The notes under the pieces: generated by a model
Database searches by the model: none
What the model saw: the letters and a program-made list of their open reading frames with translations, nothing else
Told to the model about the DNA's origin: nothing
Position numbers and translations under genes: made by a program
Assembly (NCBI GenBank): GCA_016490735.1
Contig: JAEMWC010000270.1
Location: 522,501 to 586,500 of the forward strand
Direction of reading: 5' to 3'
DNA: 64,000 nucleotides
Source: Pachyseris speciosa
Lineage: Eukaryota > Cnidaria > Anthozoa > Scleractinia > Pachyseridae
Shown here: one piece after another, positions 22,692-37,644 of the stretch
How positions within the stretch are numbered: the stretch's first letter is position 1
Layout of the letters: every line of letters begins with the position of its first letter

Positions 22692-25600
22692 GATGTGATT
22701 TTGAGAAAACGTTTAACAGTACAGCATGCTCAGAATCAATACAGGCAGTCTTGCATACGAGGCAAGACTATTGTACCGGTAAAACAGTTCTTGAAGAACT
22801 ACAACAGCCGACGGTATTGGGCCAGTAGCAAAGTAACTGATTGATTTCGTCTGGAATTGGGTAGGTTGATTAGACAAGGAGAGGTCAGACCTCCAACAGT
22901 AAATATATTCAAAAGCTGTCAATGACTCCGTTATTTTCAGTGAGAAGCAGGAAACTTGATTTTGTGGGCACGATGGACCTGTTAGTGGTAACAAGGAAAG
23001 TTTGATCATTCACCATATTGAATCAAAAGCGATTTTTCATTCTGTGAGGATCAAGATTGCGTGGTTGTTTTTGGCAATAGATGGTAATTGTGCCAAAACG
23101 TCTCTGAGTATAACAAGGGAAAACTGCACGTGAATGAAATACCCTTTCACCTCGTTTAAACAAGCTCCAGCTATACGAGACGTCTTTCTCGACATGCAAA
23201 GTGAATCCGTTTATCTTTTCGGTGACAGCCGCCAAGCACTTATCAATGGCATGAACGACCCCATAACCTCGTTTTAGTGCACTCGTGGTTTCACTTGGAA
23301 TCTTTAAATGCATTTCAAAATTAATCCTTCGTCTTTTCATATATCAAGTGAGATTTATTTGTATTTGTATTTTTCTCCATTTAGCATCAATCACAGAAAT
23401 ATTGATTACATAGAATGAAGTAATGCTAAATAGGAGAGGGGCACATCTAGGTAGACTAAGAGATTTATTTGTAGATATACAGCTTTTAATTCACTCCAAT
23501 CTCAATCAACAGAAGTAATAAATATCACAGAAGATCTAATTACCATACATCCAGACTTGGGTGAAGGCAAAGTTTGCCAAGTTCTCACATCTAAGCTCAA
23601 TTTTCTTAGACGCAGAGAGATCTTCGAGAACTTTTGTTAAATACGAAAGGAAGAAGAAAAGTTCACAGTCATTCTTTCATTTTCTTAGAGAAATATGTAT
23701 ATATCTTGAAGTAAGGAAGATAAAAAAAAAAGTACCACTCCTACACAGTGCTTGGAGAGATGTTTGTTGGCTAGTAAAAATTTGGAAGTAATTATAAAAG
23801 AAAAATAAACCAAGAGTCATGTTATCATGCTAGAATTAAAAGTGTTAAAAGTTGTCTATCTTTTCCGAAATCCTGACAAACTGTTGTTGACTGAAAGTAT
23901 TGTCTTGCTTATAACCTCAAGGATATGAAATTTAATACAATGATTTTACTGTCGAAGCATCTCAGATTTGTAAGTTCAGGTGAAGAATACTTGTTAAACG
24001 ACCCCGGCTTGCAAAACATTCAAATCAGTGATCACCAGTGATTTAGCTGTTTACAGATTCACAGGTCTTGTTGGAAAAGGAGGCGCCTGGAGGCGCCTGG
24101 CTTCCATTTCGCCTCTTTACACCCTCCACCCTGCAATGGTTTGTTGAAACTCTTAACGAGAAACGGTACATCTTAGTCCTCCCCACCCGAACACCCACAT
24201 CTTCTCGTCTTACGCATAACATTATGTTACGGTTGTCCACGTGGAGCCATTGTGATTGATACTAATTTCGAGCGTAGAATACATCATTCAAGATTATATG
24301 TTGAAAACAAAGTACAGCCGCGTCGAAAAACTGCTGGCCACAGACCTAAGCAAGAGAAAACTTTTCAAAGACGAATCGTTTTAGGGTCGTTTATACTTAG
24401 GAATTTCAGATGCATGGCTGAGGGAAACGTTGCTTAAGAAAAGTTTTGTTTACTGAAAGTATTTGCTTTCGCCTAATCCTTTTAACGAGGAAAGTTAATA
24501 CTACACACTCCACCCAGTTAAGTACTTATGTTAGAATCGATTTCAAAAGCGTTGATGGTATCTTTCTGCGCTATTCCAAGTCGGACTTGACGATAACACA
24601 ACAGCAGAGATCAACAGAACCCTCGGTGGCAGTAGTAATTAAATACAAGTTGTATGCAAAATCCCTCAAAGCGGGAAAGGGAAGCCCTCGTAAATTTGTA
24701 AATTTTAGACCCGAAACATGGAATCCTTTTGTACAAGTTTAGGTCCAGAATCCTTAACTTGATCCTCCCATCTCCCATCCACATCATTCTATTACATGTA
24801 ATTTTCGCCCGGCTCAAAACATCCCTCGCATAGGGTATCAGCACACGATGCTTTAACACGGTAGTTCAAATTGTATTTATTTAGCAGTTCCCGACCACAA
24901 GAGGACTGTTTTCTGGAATGGTTATCGATACGAAAATGGAAGACAGTCGTGGTACAAGCCTTATGATATAAGCCGTATGTATTTATGCAATATGTATAAC
25001 TTTCAATGCTAGAGCGAAGGAAGTTTATAATTCGTCAAAATTTTAGTATTACTACTTCTGACATCTTTAATATAAATATCGATATCGAGAAGAAAATATT
25101 ATGAAAGAAATTTCCTTTTGTTTTGAATATTGACAACCTTCGTAAATAGAAAGCTACAATAGCTGCTAGATTCCGACAAAGGAACAGCTTGTTCAAGGGA
25201 GATGTTTATCTGAAGATATACAATAGAAAGATGTTATGCGTGGCCGGACTGCAACTATCAACTTGAAATTAAAGTTGAGAAAACGTTTGACAAAGCAAGA
25301 CTAAATTGTACTAGTATAAGAGTTCGTCTGGTGCCTGTATTAGGCATAGAGGAAAACTAGCTAATTGGTCTGGTGGAGTTCGGCAAATGATGAGGGCAGA
25401 TGGCAACTCTCACCCCGTTTTCAGGGCAGATCAAGAAGTTTCTTTTTGTAAGTACGATCGAGCTATTAGAGGATCTAGATAGGAATCAATGACTGGAACG
25501 AAAAGCGTTTGTTCATTCGTTGGGAATTAACCTGTTTGTTTTTGACAATAGATGGGGTTGTGCAGACTGTGTAAAATCACCTGTGATATACAGCAAACAA

Positions 25601-27478
25601 ACTTAAGCTGCACGTGAAAGAAATACCCTTTAACCTCGTATAAGCAGGCACCGACTGTACGCGGCGTTTTTCTCAACATGCATCCACCCAAAATGAATCC
25701 TTTATCTTTTCTTTTGCGGCAGCACTCAAAGCTATTTTAGTTCGTGAAATTAAGCCCTATAACAATGACAGGTGATCATGAGGATCCCATAACCTCGTTT
25801 GAGCACTCATGGTTTCACTTGAAATCACACACTTTACAAAATTAATGCTTTTTCTTTTCATATATGTAGTGCGTACGTACAGATGTTAATCACTCCAATA
25901 TGGGTCAATAAATCACGATGATCAATTGCCTTTCATTCAGTCGTAGGCGAACGTTACGTTTGCTTCATGGTTTATGTCATTCTAAAATTATCATTTCTTC
26001 ATTTCTCATATCTAGAGAGATATTTGCGAACTCGTTGACTATGACAGGAATAAGAAAAAAGAAAGTCACTCCTCGTTTTCTTGGAGGAATATTGTGACCT
26101 AAGTAAAGAAAAAATTATACCCATTCTTGCATGTTTTAGAAAGAGAAACTTGTTAGCTAAAGTTTTGAAGTAAAAAAAAAAAAAAAAAAAAGCAAGAGTC
26201 GAATTAAAAGTATTAAAATTTCTTTGTCTACAGGAGTTTATCCAGTATATTTCCAAAATCCTGACCTTGTTTAAGCAGAGTTTTGTTCACTGAAAGTATT
26301 GTCTGTCTTATAATCTTTGAAGTGTGATGAAACTTAATACAATGATATGGCAGATTTGTAAGTAAAGGTGTGGGATGAGGGAGGGGGCACCTGACACCCA
26401 TCTTGCGTAACATTTTATTCACATGGAGCCATTGCCATAATGTTAATTTCGGACCTAATTTACCATTTAAGTTTGTATGTTGGATGGAAACTACAATCGT
26501 GTCAAATAATGGCTGGCCGAGAATCCAAATAGTAGCAAACTTTCCAGTCGAGGATTTACATAGCTTATTTTCAGAACCTGTTTACTGAAACGGTATCGCC
26601 TTTCCTCTAATCTGATAGGCGTTCGTCTAATCTGAACAGCTCTCTAACCTTGTTGGAGCGATTGTAGTATCCTGTAACTGTCTTCCTCATTCCAAGGAAT
26701 GAGCCTTTTCTTCTTCTTTCAAGGTAGGATAAGTCAGTATTTTGAAGAAACGGTATTGTATAACTCTGCAAATACCATTCTCCAATCTCGCTTTTACTTG
26801 GCACAACATGGCATAAATCGGTTAACTTATTCAAAAGAGAAAAGTCCTTTATTTTCTAAAAGGAGCAAAACATTAGGTATCCAAGGAAACAAACCTTAAG
26901 AGCCTCTCGTTTCAGCTCTAATACTTCAAATATCGATCACGTGGATTCAGACCTCCTTAACCTTGTTCAAGCGAACGCTTAACAGCTGATATTGATCGAT
27001 ATCTTTAAAATAGATTACGATCCTTTTACTGAAAAATGCATGGTGTCAATATACCTTTGCATTTTTTTTCAATTATTGGAATTGTACTTCTCTGGAGCAT
27101 GTGCACCGATTCAAGACCTCATCTGCACATGACGTATATTATGGCCAGGGAACTAGAAAGTTTTAAGAGCGTTTAGTAGACATTACAGCACTAAACTCTT
27201 TTTGCAGAACTTAACAACAGTTCCATTGCCACATGGTGTAATTAAAAAAACCTTATAAACCACTCGAAGAGGCTGTCTCGCTGATGGACATTCATGATAA
27301 GGTGATAATAGGTTGTGATCTGTCAGCGCTGAAACAACCACGTGAGCTGGAAAGTGGTTTCACCTGATGGAACATCTTCCTCATTCCACCTTATCCAGGA
27401 AACGTTTAAAAAGGGTTCTTGATGAGGCAGTGTCAGTATCTGCAAGGTACGAGCCAGGAGAGGTCTTGATTCAAGATG
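22692..27478. other. upstream flank of the lectin gene with a duplicated non-coding block
   Basis: Degenerate direct copies are visible: 23090-24500 and 25560-26650 share, in order, AACCTCGTTT and TTTTCATATAT tracts, GAAAGTATTGTCT, TTTAATACAATGAT and GGAGCCATTG. The 105-codon minus frame at 23023-23340 is not kept in the second copy, so it is not called. No recognised gene. A TATAAA-like TTATAAACC at 27251 and the ATG at 27479 suggest the promoter lies at the right end of this stretch, but this is weak. Confidence 0.5.
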
Positions 27479-27545
27479 ATGGCAAAGCACCTCTTCGCTT
27501 TTTTCGTTCTTCAGGTGCTATTTCTGCAAGCGTATTTCACAAATG
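27479..27545 (+). CDS. exon 1: signal peptide
   Basis: The ATG opens [20 protein letters not shown], a basic start plus hydrophobic core typical of secretion. It ends in phase 1 at GTGAGT (27546). The phase fits exon 2 at 38346. The intervening intron of 10.8 kb is long, so assignment to this gene is by phase, strand and function. Confidence 0.7.
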
Positions 27546-30500
27546 GTGAGTCAACATTTGAAATTATCATTTGAAAGTTACAGTGGGTTTCAAAGTCGCA
27601 CAACTCTTTCGTTAAGTTCTCTTTTCACGCGATTTCAAACCCCACAATGTTAGTAAAGTTTTTTGTTATTATTTTAACTAGCTTAACCAAAAAAACCGAA
27701 TTTGAAGACAAACGTTCGTGAAAGAAATTTTAAGTTTGCAGTATCCGTGTTGTTAAAAAGAGTTCAGTAATATGACGGTTCCTTTTATATTGAATTGCTT
27801 CCTGATTGATTTTGATTTTGATAAGTTTTCTTTGTTGTTGTAATTTATGAATTTAAAGTACTGTTCCTGGCTTAGGCTGAAAGGCGGCTGTGTCTACTAT
27901 GTTGTACATTTGTTTTCAGATCGTCGCGTAGAATTCCCAGTCACATCTGGGGCTCTAATAGGCTAAAGCCGCATTTGAGCCATGTGGTGATCTTTAAAAT
28001 ATGGCGGAATTGTAAGATTTTAACGACTTTGAGTGGATCTTTGCCTGTTTTTGCGTTTGGTTCGTAACGATTTCTAAATGGGTACCACCGGAATTGAGGT
28101 GACGAGAAACATATTCAAGATCTTACCTTAGATAAACACCAGGTTATCGGATCGCTCTGTTTTTTTCCGCTAAAAATCAAGCTCAATCTCGCCATTTCAG
28201 TATGGAGAAGCACGTTCGAGGACTTTCATCGAAGGATTAAGGCCAAAGTTAGCTGAGAATCCGAAGGGTACCAGTGGAAATGCTAATGTCTATCGTATAC
28301 CTTCAAAGCCATCACAGCCTTTCAATCCAAGGAATATGATAAAAACTGGTTTGCATTTAGCCTGATCCCGTCAGGGGAGGTCCGCGCGAAGAAAACTTTC
28401 AGAAAACTTGTTGTAAAGTCATAAACAATTTTTCACGGGTCGAGCCGCCATCTTTTTTGTTTTTCAAAGTCATGAGTTCATGTAAGACACCATGTATTGT
28501 CCTTTGCTTCATGTATGCTTCATTTAGTAGTGTCACGGTGAAAAACGGCAAAAAAAAAAAATGACCCCCACCCCGACGGGAATTTTTTTTTAGACCGCAC
28601 TGGATAGGGAATTCTACGCGACGTCTTCGAAACAGAGAATCGGTTCTTCTCTAGATTTTGCTGCTTCAATGCTGAGCCTTAAATCCCTTCACAAAATTTA
28701 TGCGGCGAGAAAAAAAAATGAAAGAGCGTAAATGAAATCAGCTCGCCGAGTACTACAGAAAAATAGACGGTACTACGATATCATCCGGGCAACAGCTAAA
28801 CGAGATTACAGCAACTCGCAAGTAGACTGCAGAACTTGATTCTGTCTGGTCCAGAAAAGAACATTTAAATCATGTGCTATTGACACATCCAAATATGGAG
28901 CTCGGATTAGCCAAAAATGTGCAAAAACAGCCACATATAGTGTTTATAGAAATCAAGTCGCCTTCTCACTGGCTCATTGAATTGATTCCTTTTACATAGA
29001 AAATAGATATATAGTCAGTCTCATCGAAGATGAGATAAATAACAATGCAGATTCAATGCATTTGTTTGCTGCTCTATTCCAGGTGAAATTGATGCTTTAT
29101 TTTTTTCTTTCTGATTAAATAATATTTATCTCATAATCCCCCAGCAGCAAGATCGAAACCGATATAATTAAAAGTATCAACTACCTTATGTATCAAAAGA
29201 TTTTAAAGCGTTTTGTTTTGATATCATACCTGATAATATGGTTTGAGCAAACACTTTATGTCCAATTATAGCAATTAATAGTATATATTTTTTAATTTTT
29301 ATTATTCCGAGAACTTCGTATCATATTTTATGAAGATTTGACTGCATCAAACCATAACTTTAGCTGCTTCAAAGCGTAGCTAATTTTTTTTTAACGGTTT
29401 TTAATTGGCAGTAATTGTCACTTTAGCCGAAATCAAGCCTATTATTTGGACATTTACCAATTTAGACGTACACACTTCTCCTTTAAAACCTTTTGGAAAC
29501 AGCAAATTCGAGAATATAGATGCAGAATCACTGAGTGGTGAAAATCGTTATTAACCTAACACCCCAGCGAAAAATCTGATTAAATCTTTTCTTAATATGT
29601 TCTTGTATTATTTATTTATCTATTTATTTTGCTTTCTGTTACCACTTAGGGTTCCCTTAGAAGTCAATCCTATTTTGCACTCTTTGAGTGGGTAGTGTCG
29701 ACTTTATGCAGCTTTAATAATATATATATTTAGCCAAGCCTAAGAGCGGAGCTCCAAAAGCATTCTTTTTCTACTGGCATTTACATATAGTCTGCTTGTC
29801 ATATCACCCATCTGACCTCACTCAAGCTACAGACCCAATGCTGTAGAAAATAGTATGGAAAGGTGATCTGAGCCAGTGGCACAGTGGATTTGGACCCCAC
29901 GTGGATTTGCACCCTCCAGTCCAGATCTGCTTGTGGATCAGATTTGGACCCCCTAGTCCAGAACTGCTAGCAGATATGAATCCCCTTTTACGGATTAGGA
30001 CCCCCACCCCTCCTAAAAACAAGCGTTCTATTGAGTAAGGTAATAAAAATTCCTTTCCAAACTGAGTTTGGAGATGTTAAAAAAGCAAAATAAAAATATT
30101 GAGGTAGGTTTTTTTAAAAAATAATCTTTAATACCTTGTGTAAAAAAGAACCTGCAACGCTAGTTTTCATCTATAAATTTTTAAAACAAAACATTTCTTA
30201 ACATCTTAGAGCAATACCTAAGGACAGGTCTGTTTCCCCGTTCAACTGTGGGCAACTTAGTTACATACTTAGCTACTTAGGTATGGCTTAGAGCCACTAG
30301 AAATTGGTGGAGAAGCCTGGTGATTGCTCCTTGGAATCAGTATCACATCAGATATATAGTGATTCAGATCATCACTTCATAATGAATGCAATTTCAATTA
30401 TACACAGCCTCCCATGAGACAGTCAGAAATCAGAAATTGTGTATCCTCTGGATATATGTATGCCTCACAAAAATTATGAAAGAAAGATGCATGGAAATCA

Positions 30501-33500
30501 ATAAAAATATTTAGATGCCATGAATTAAGACCAAGATATTTCTTTTGATCAATTACTTCTTGACCCTGCTATCAAAAAAAAAAACTGCTTGCTAACATTA
30601 AGCTCATCACTCAATGCACCTACAGTGTTTTCAAAAAGAAATCCAGCTGCTCTTCTGGCCAGTTAAGTGCAAGACCAAACAACTTGAAAGTAATATATTG
30701 GGCATTTGGTTGATACCACTATCAAGGTGATTCATCAAAGCAAAAGTGCTGCAAATCTGTGTTAGCCATCTTAACTTGATCTTAACATACTTCATCAAAC
30801 ATCAGAGATTCCATTAAACATTAATGCCAAATGTCATCCAAACATCCCACAAGATTTGTGTGACCAACTACTAATAAAGTTAATTGAAAGGAGAAGGAAG
30901 TCCAAAGGATGTGTACATTGATGAGAAAGAGCTTACTTAAACTTTAATTTTAAGTTTTAAGTTTAATAATACTTTGTCATGCGAATACAACTAAGTTGAT
31001 ACAAAACAAAAAAGTGCATGACTGGAGAATAATTGGGAGAAACTAAATTCCCATACAAAGAATATTATCTAAAACGTGGCCCAAAGCTAACCTAATCAAA
31101 TTAAATCAAATACTTGTCTCTTACAAGTCACCCCTGCTTTGAGATTGACACTAAAAATTATGAAGTAATCCAAAGCAAACCTAATTAAATTACATACTTG
31201 TCACTCACAAGCTACATCTGATTTAAAATTGACACTAATAATATGATAGATAGGACTTAAAACTGCTTAAAGAAGGTGCATGCATGATGTTCGATGGAAC
31301 ACCATTCCAGTCTGTTATGTAGCGATTAAAAAAAGAAAAGCTGAAGGCCATATATATATTTAGCCACGCCAAGCCTAGAATCGGAGCTGCACACTCTCAC
31401 CGAGCAACTTCGCAAGAGTTTATTTGGGCCAGTTTAATTTGTGTCCAAAACAATTGAGCAGCAGCAGGGAAAACGAAGAGTTTTCGATAGTAAACGTTTG
31501 CCAAAAAAAAAAAAAGACAGACATTCTTGAGTCCTAACTACTTTCAGATGAAAGCGTAAAGGGATTCAAAGCGGATCAAAAAAAAAAACAGAACAAAAAC
31601 ACTACAAGCGAACAAAGTACGATGCCGGCGAGTGTTTGCTCGAAGAAGGAGAAGGTGGAGAAATTGAAGAAGACTAGCTAGTAATTAAAATAGCTTGTAC
31701 TGATAAAGTTAGGAAAATCGGTATTTATTTTGACATAAATGCCCCTAGAAAAGAACATAATATAAAGGGTAAAAACTCTTCGTTTACAGCAGTCAACAGG
31801 AATTGACCGCGGTTCAGAAGCAATAGAACAACAAACATATTACAAGAAAACAAAGCACAATACGAATAATATTTCTTCGAAGATTCTTGGAGAAGGTGGA
31901 GAAATTAGACTAGTAACAAAACTATCTTGTATTAAGCTAGAAAAATTGCTTAGCAAATTTGACATAAATGTCCGTAGCAAAGACAAAAAAGAGGTCCGCA
32001 CCTGATCGTTTAGAGCAGTCAACAGGAATCACTGAGACAGCAATCACTCGGAATGCGACAGAGCTGAATAATAGAGCCATTTCCCACAAAATCTTTCCTT
32101 GGCTTACACAAAACACTTAAGTGCTTTGATGGTTTTACTGTTACTTCCCATGTCTTCCGAAGAACCTTCTTCAATTAATGATTCTCAGTGGCAAAACATC
32201 ACCCAGATAACGAAGAAAGCGCTTGCCAAACCAAACGAGCATTTCTCTCGCAGACCCGTCCACTTTAAAATTTATCAAAACCAGCCAGCCAGTCAACCCA
32301 TTTCGCTGTTTTTAACATCCAAACGCTGATTCTTACCGGTTCAAACAAATTAAGCCGACATGTTGAAAGACGGCGAAACTTAATTGTTGTTTACAAGCTG
32401 CTTTCGACGAAGATCTCTTAAAGACTTGACGAAGTGAAGCGCGCTGGGTTTTGACTGTTTTGGCAGCATTTTGACAACTTAATGTCAGATTTTGAGAAGT
32501 GCACATGCATTTTTTATTTTTACTCGAGCTTGAGTTTCCGCCTTTAATGCTTAATTTTACGAGGACTCGTTGCGATTACGTGTTGATGAGATAAGGGCAA
32601 AAGTTTCTTAACGCTATTGAGGAACCAAGGTCGAAAAACAGTCAGCCAAGCCGAGTAAAAACACTCGTTCGCTTGCAAAGAAAACAACGTAACAAAACAA
32701 ACAAACAATTCAACTACTTCTTCGCGTCTAAAACGAGTAAGATGATTGTTATTTATATCCATTCGAGAGAAAAAGACAAGTTTCATTCCTGAACAAAAGT
32801 AACAACGATTAAACCAAATGTTAAGCTTCTATTTATTTAATTTACCTCACTGTCCTGCGCTGTGTTGTAGAGGTTTCTACCACTTGAAAATACGTAAGCT
32901 TCAGTAAAGTAAAAACAAGCATCCGCAAAAATAGCAAACGGTTTGTCCAAAGAAAGAATTTCTTCCACAGAGTTTGAGCTACTCATTCCTCCCATTAATA
33001 CCGGTGAACTGTTAAGTGACTTTTCTTGGTGAGATGCAAGATGCCGCGGTGAAGTGAAAGCCCTTGACGCGTTGAATTATACTGTTTTCAACCGCACAAT
33101 CGATCCAAGTTTACCTGAGAAAAATCTTTCGTCCTTACTTTCATCACTTGAAAATTCACCTTCCGGAGTATCTTTTGACAAGTTCTTGATTTTAATGCGA
33201 AAGACAAACTTCGATCGAAGAAGATGAAGTTGTTTTGCTCAAAATAAAGAAACCAACTGAATGTGAAAAATTACGAGCCGCAGAAAGCGCGCGAAAAATT
33301 TTAAAGGCCTCGATTTGGTTTGGGTGTCCCACACCTGGCTTGAGCCTGCGATCCAATCGAAAGTAAGTACCTGGTCAGCGGTCAACTTCAAAAAAAAAAC
33401 AGCTGACCTCGATGAGGTCTTAACTTGAGCCCGCAATATGGTCACGTTACACTGGTCAGCAGATACCTTGTTTTGACAGGTGTCAATTGGCTATAAGATG

Positions 33501-33677
33501 GATGTCCAGTATCAAAGACGTACGCTGTAAAGTAGCTGGTCAGCTCGGCCAGGTGGCGTATGGCCGCCATGTTGGATTATTATGATTATTACTAGGATAT
33601 TATTAATTATTGGGCGACTCCGTCGTCGTCGTCGTCGTCGTGCGTACGCGCCCACGAGCAACACCGCTAGCCATTTT

Positions 33678-33709
<32 letters not shown>

Positions 33710-36700
33710 AGGTATGGTGCTCCGCTATAAGAATAAAAGTATTTCTCGTGGGGTTTTCCTGACCGGTCAAAATCATTATAAGACTCATCACTTAATCTTC
33801 TCCCTTAGTAGAGCTTTCGGTCCTGTTGAACGTTTGACTGAGTAAGTGGATGAAATGGAGTTACTAACTGGTAAAAGAGAGTTTACTTACTTAGCTATGC
33901 ACTTCCCGTAGTACTGTTGATTGAAATTTGTCGGCCTTTTGTGCCTTTTATTCAGGTTTTTTTGCCATGTCGCTCTTTCTCATTTAATTTTAAGGAACGT
34001 TTTTTTTTTTTTCATTTCTGATTCATTGCAAGAAGCTCAATTTCTTCATTTTGTCAAGGAGATTTACAAAGCATCACATAATTGGTCTCAATAGTGTCTG
34101 AGTAATGCGTTAGTTATGTTTACTAAAAAGAGCTTTTGATATCCCTTCAGAAAGCATATAGAAACTCATAGATTACTGAGAACTTTTCAACGTAGATTAA
34201 AACATATAATACGACTTCTTCCGACTCAAACACTTCAAGGGATCGAAAACCAAATCAAAAGAGAGCTCGAGAAACATTGGCTTTGACTCGGGTTGTGACA
34301 TATGAAAATTATCCGATATATTTTTCCTTAGATCTGGCTCGTATTCATTGTTGTCCGTACGTATCTATAGAAAAATTAGCCAATCCTACAAAACGTGACA
34401 GCTTTTTCGGTCGGCCAATCAGAATTATTTAGATTGTGTGACCTTTAACTCTCAACAGCTTCTAGTTCGCTGAATCACGAATTAAAAAAAATGGAAACAG
34501 TTTCAAATGTGCTCTCGTTCGAAAGATAACTACTGTGATGAAAACATTGGAATATACAAGGAAAAAGCTAATACCCAGCGAGTTTGAATCATTCGCCGCT
34601 TACGGCACCGAAGTACTCGGCAAGAGGAGCCACACGCTTTGCGGTTTGCGTTCTCGACAGAACGTACGTTAATGATTACTGAACGATAACTACACCCAAA
34701 CAAAGTAGTTCAGTGCACATCAGAGAAAGGTAACTACATTAAGTTCATTGAATTAGGCATAGAAACATCTTTCATGCTACACCGCTAAACTGAATCGCCA
34801 CTATTAGCTACTACTGAGAGTGATTTTGAAATGACATACATAGTGGTGACCTTTCATTCCTTTTCATTTTATTGCCTGTCTTTGAAGCAACACGTAGGAT
34901 ACTTTTCTTTGAAATTGCACAGAACAACTTTCCTCCACGTTTGTCACAACTATAGCGAGCTTGGCCGGGGTTCTGACATATGAAAATAATCCGATGTATT
35001 TGTCCTTAAATGTGGCCCGTATTTATTGTTGTCCGTAGGTATCTATAGAAAAGAAAGAAACTATCCCACAATCCCACAAAACGTGAGAAATTTTTCTGTC
35101 GGCCAATCAGAATCTTGCAAACTATGCAAACAATCAACTTACAAACTTCCTAATTTTCAAGTAAAGTACATTTCTTGGCATTCAAAACTCCCCACCCCCC
35201 CCCAAAAAAAAATTGCCTGTAGCCAATCCCACAATACGTGACAACTTTTTCTGTCGGCCAGTTAGAATCTTTGGATTGTAAGACCTTTAACTGTCAAAAC
35301 GCTGCTCCACTTGGTGTGTAAGGGTTTTGAAAAAATTCACTGAATCTTCATGGACACTATGCAAACAATCAACTTACAAACTTCCTAATTTTCAAGTAAA
35401 ATACATTTCTTGGCAATCAAAACTTCCTCTCCCCCCTCCACGAAATACCTGTAGCCAATCCCATAATACGTGACAACTTTTTCTGTCGGATAATCAGAAT
35501 CTTTAGATTGTGAGACCTTTAACTGTCAAAACGCTGCTTCTAGTTCGCTGAATCACGAATAGCTAGGGGTTCGTGATGGTTTAAGTTGAAGTTGATTTTT
35601 CTTGTCCTGCTATTAAATAAATAAATAAATAAATAATAATAATGATACTAATACTAATAATAACAATAATAATAAATAAATAATAATAATCACTTTAAAG
35701 TCTCAAATGTATTTAGCCGAGCACAGATGCGGCACTAATTGGGGAAACTGTCAAATCAACTCTAAATAAATCAAATGAAATCAAATGCTGGTTTTTGGGG
35801 AGGGGGGAAAACCGGAGTACCCGGAGAAAAACCTCTCGGAGCAGAGTAGAAAACCAACAAACTCAGCCCACTTATGACGCCGAGTCCGGGAATCGAACCC
35901 GGGACACATTGGTTGAAGGCGAGCGCTCTCAGGCATTAAGACAGCACGTTATAGTTAATAACCACGTTTGTTTACCCTGCACATAATTTCTTCTAGATCG
36001 TAATACGAGTCATCAGACTCTAAAATTTCAAATAAGAATGTGCGAATTCTCTTTGTAAATTTATCTTTAGGAAAATTACGAATATTAGTTGGTATCTCAT
36101 TCCACAATTGATAGGCAAGAATTGGCTTGACTGTGTAGCTTAGAACGAGTTCTGTTAAAGTTAAGTGATAGCTTGTTTTCTTCTCCTGGTGCAGAACAAC
36201 AATTATGTCTGAATTTTCTCCTACATCTGGTTGCTGCAACACTGAATCATTGGTAGCAGGGTACTCTGAAGGACGCTGATTGAACAACTACACACCAGCC
36301 ATCAATATCATCATTTTTCTTGGTTCTATTATAAACATCAGCAGTGAAAATGTTGTTTTGGCAATTTTTTATATTACCCTTTGTAAGAATTTCAAAATTT
36401 TGCAAATCAACACTTGGTGTGTCAGGGTTTTAGAAAAATTCACTGAATCTTCATGGAAACTATCAACCTATCTACTTACTTAACCCTTTTCCGACGGACG
36501 TTTTGTACGTCTTTTTACCAATTTTCAGAGGGTAGGAGGTCAAATCGACCTGGTTACTCCATATAAGGGGTTACCACGGCGATTTCGCTGGGCCACAACA
36601 CCGAAGGCTCTATCTTTGTTGTCACGCTTGTCAAGCTAGCTGTTGTTTATTTCTAAACGAACACTGCAGCTACAATTCGTTGCTTATTTGATTTATAAGT

Positions 36701-37600
36701 GTGTTTTTGGCGCCATTTTCCACCTCAGAGGCCCCCTGCCTGGCATCATGAAGCTGGGTTGATGGATAAAGGCAACCCTTTGAAAGAAAACGGAGGTGAA
36801 AAGCAATTTCACACGAAGTAGGCCGCCGAAAGTATGCGAGCGAGTGATGGCCATTCACGGAGTGAAGTTGTGACTTTCGCCGTTTTGTGAGTGGATTCCA
36901 GGACCTGGCATGACAATTTTGGCGAGTTTTGACATGTAAATAATGCAATCGGTGCAATGTTTTGCCAGAAGGACCGGGTGGCTCGACACGATTCTAAAAT
37001 AATATGTGAAATGGAAATTGGCGGACTTCCATGCTGTTCTTAGCCAAGAAAATCCCAGAATTCCTTTGAGTCACAAACGTGAAAATTACAGACTGTGAGA
37101 GCAACTGAAATCCAGCAGCGTTATCGGGGTCGGGCTAAAGGGGGTGAGCAGGTAAATGTGAAACAGATTGCAAGAGGTGGAGTCAAAGTTTGCTGCCAAT
37201 GTAAACTTTTAACTTCAATAGGAATTTTTATCTTGAAACCTTCAAGACAAAATTGCGTGAATTTTGGTGTTGTCCGAGGGCGATTTTGGTTTTCAAAGAG
37301 AATAAACAGTCACATTAAGAGAAAATTGGAAGTTTTTTTTTTCAGTTTACGGGATAATAAAGTCTAACCAAATGATCATTTGGCAAAAAATTGGTTTATT
37401 TCAACCATAGTTCGGGATTTGAGAAAGTTGTAGATTTTCAAAACATCGGTCTATTGTGGGGTCGTATAGGACCACTCTCGGCGGAAAAGGGTTAATCAAC
37501 TTAAGAACTTCCTAATTTTCAAGTAAAATATATTTCTTGGCATTTAAAACTCCACCCTCCCCCCCCCCCCCCCTCTGAAAAAAAAAACTGAAAGTAAATG

Positions 37601-37644
<44 letters not shown>

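Noticed and set aside
23023..23340. 105-codon minus-strand frame
   Set aside because: The frame is not kept in the related block at 25.5-25.9 kb and matches no family I recognise.
27367..27549. 60-codon frame starting at 27367
   Set aside because: A different frame from 27479 gives a signal peptide ending at a good donor; the longer frame has neither.
33541..33660. CpG-rich promoter near GGCCGCCATGTTGGA
   Set aside because: This phrase is typical of MITE ends and a CGT microsatellite follows; no gene start is supported.
35795..35986. 63-codon frame with [15 protein letters not shown]
   Set aside because: A common artefact of translating a tRNA-derived SINE body.
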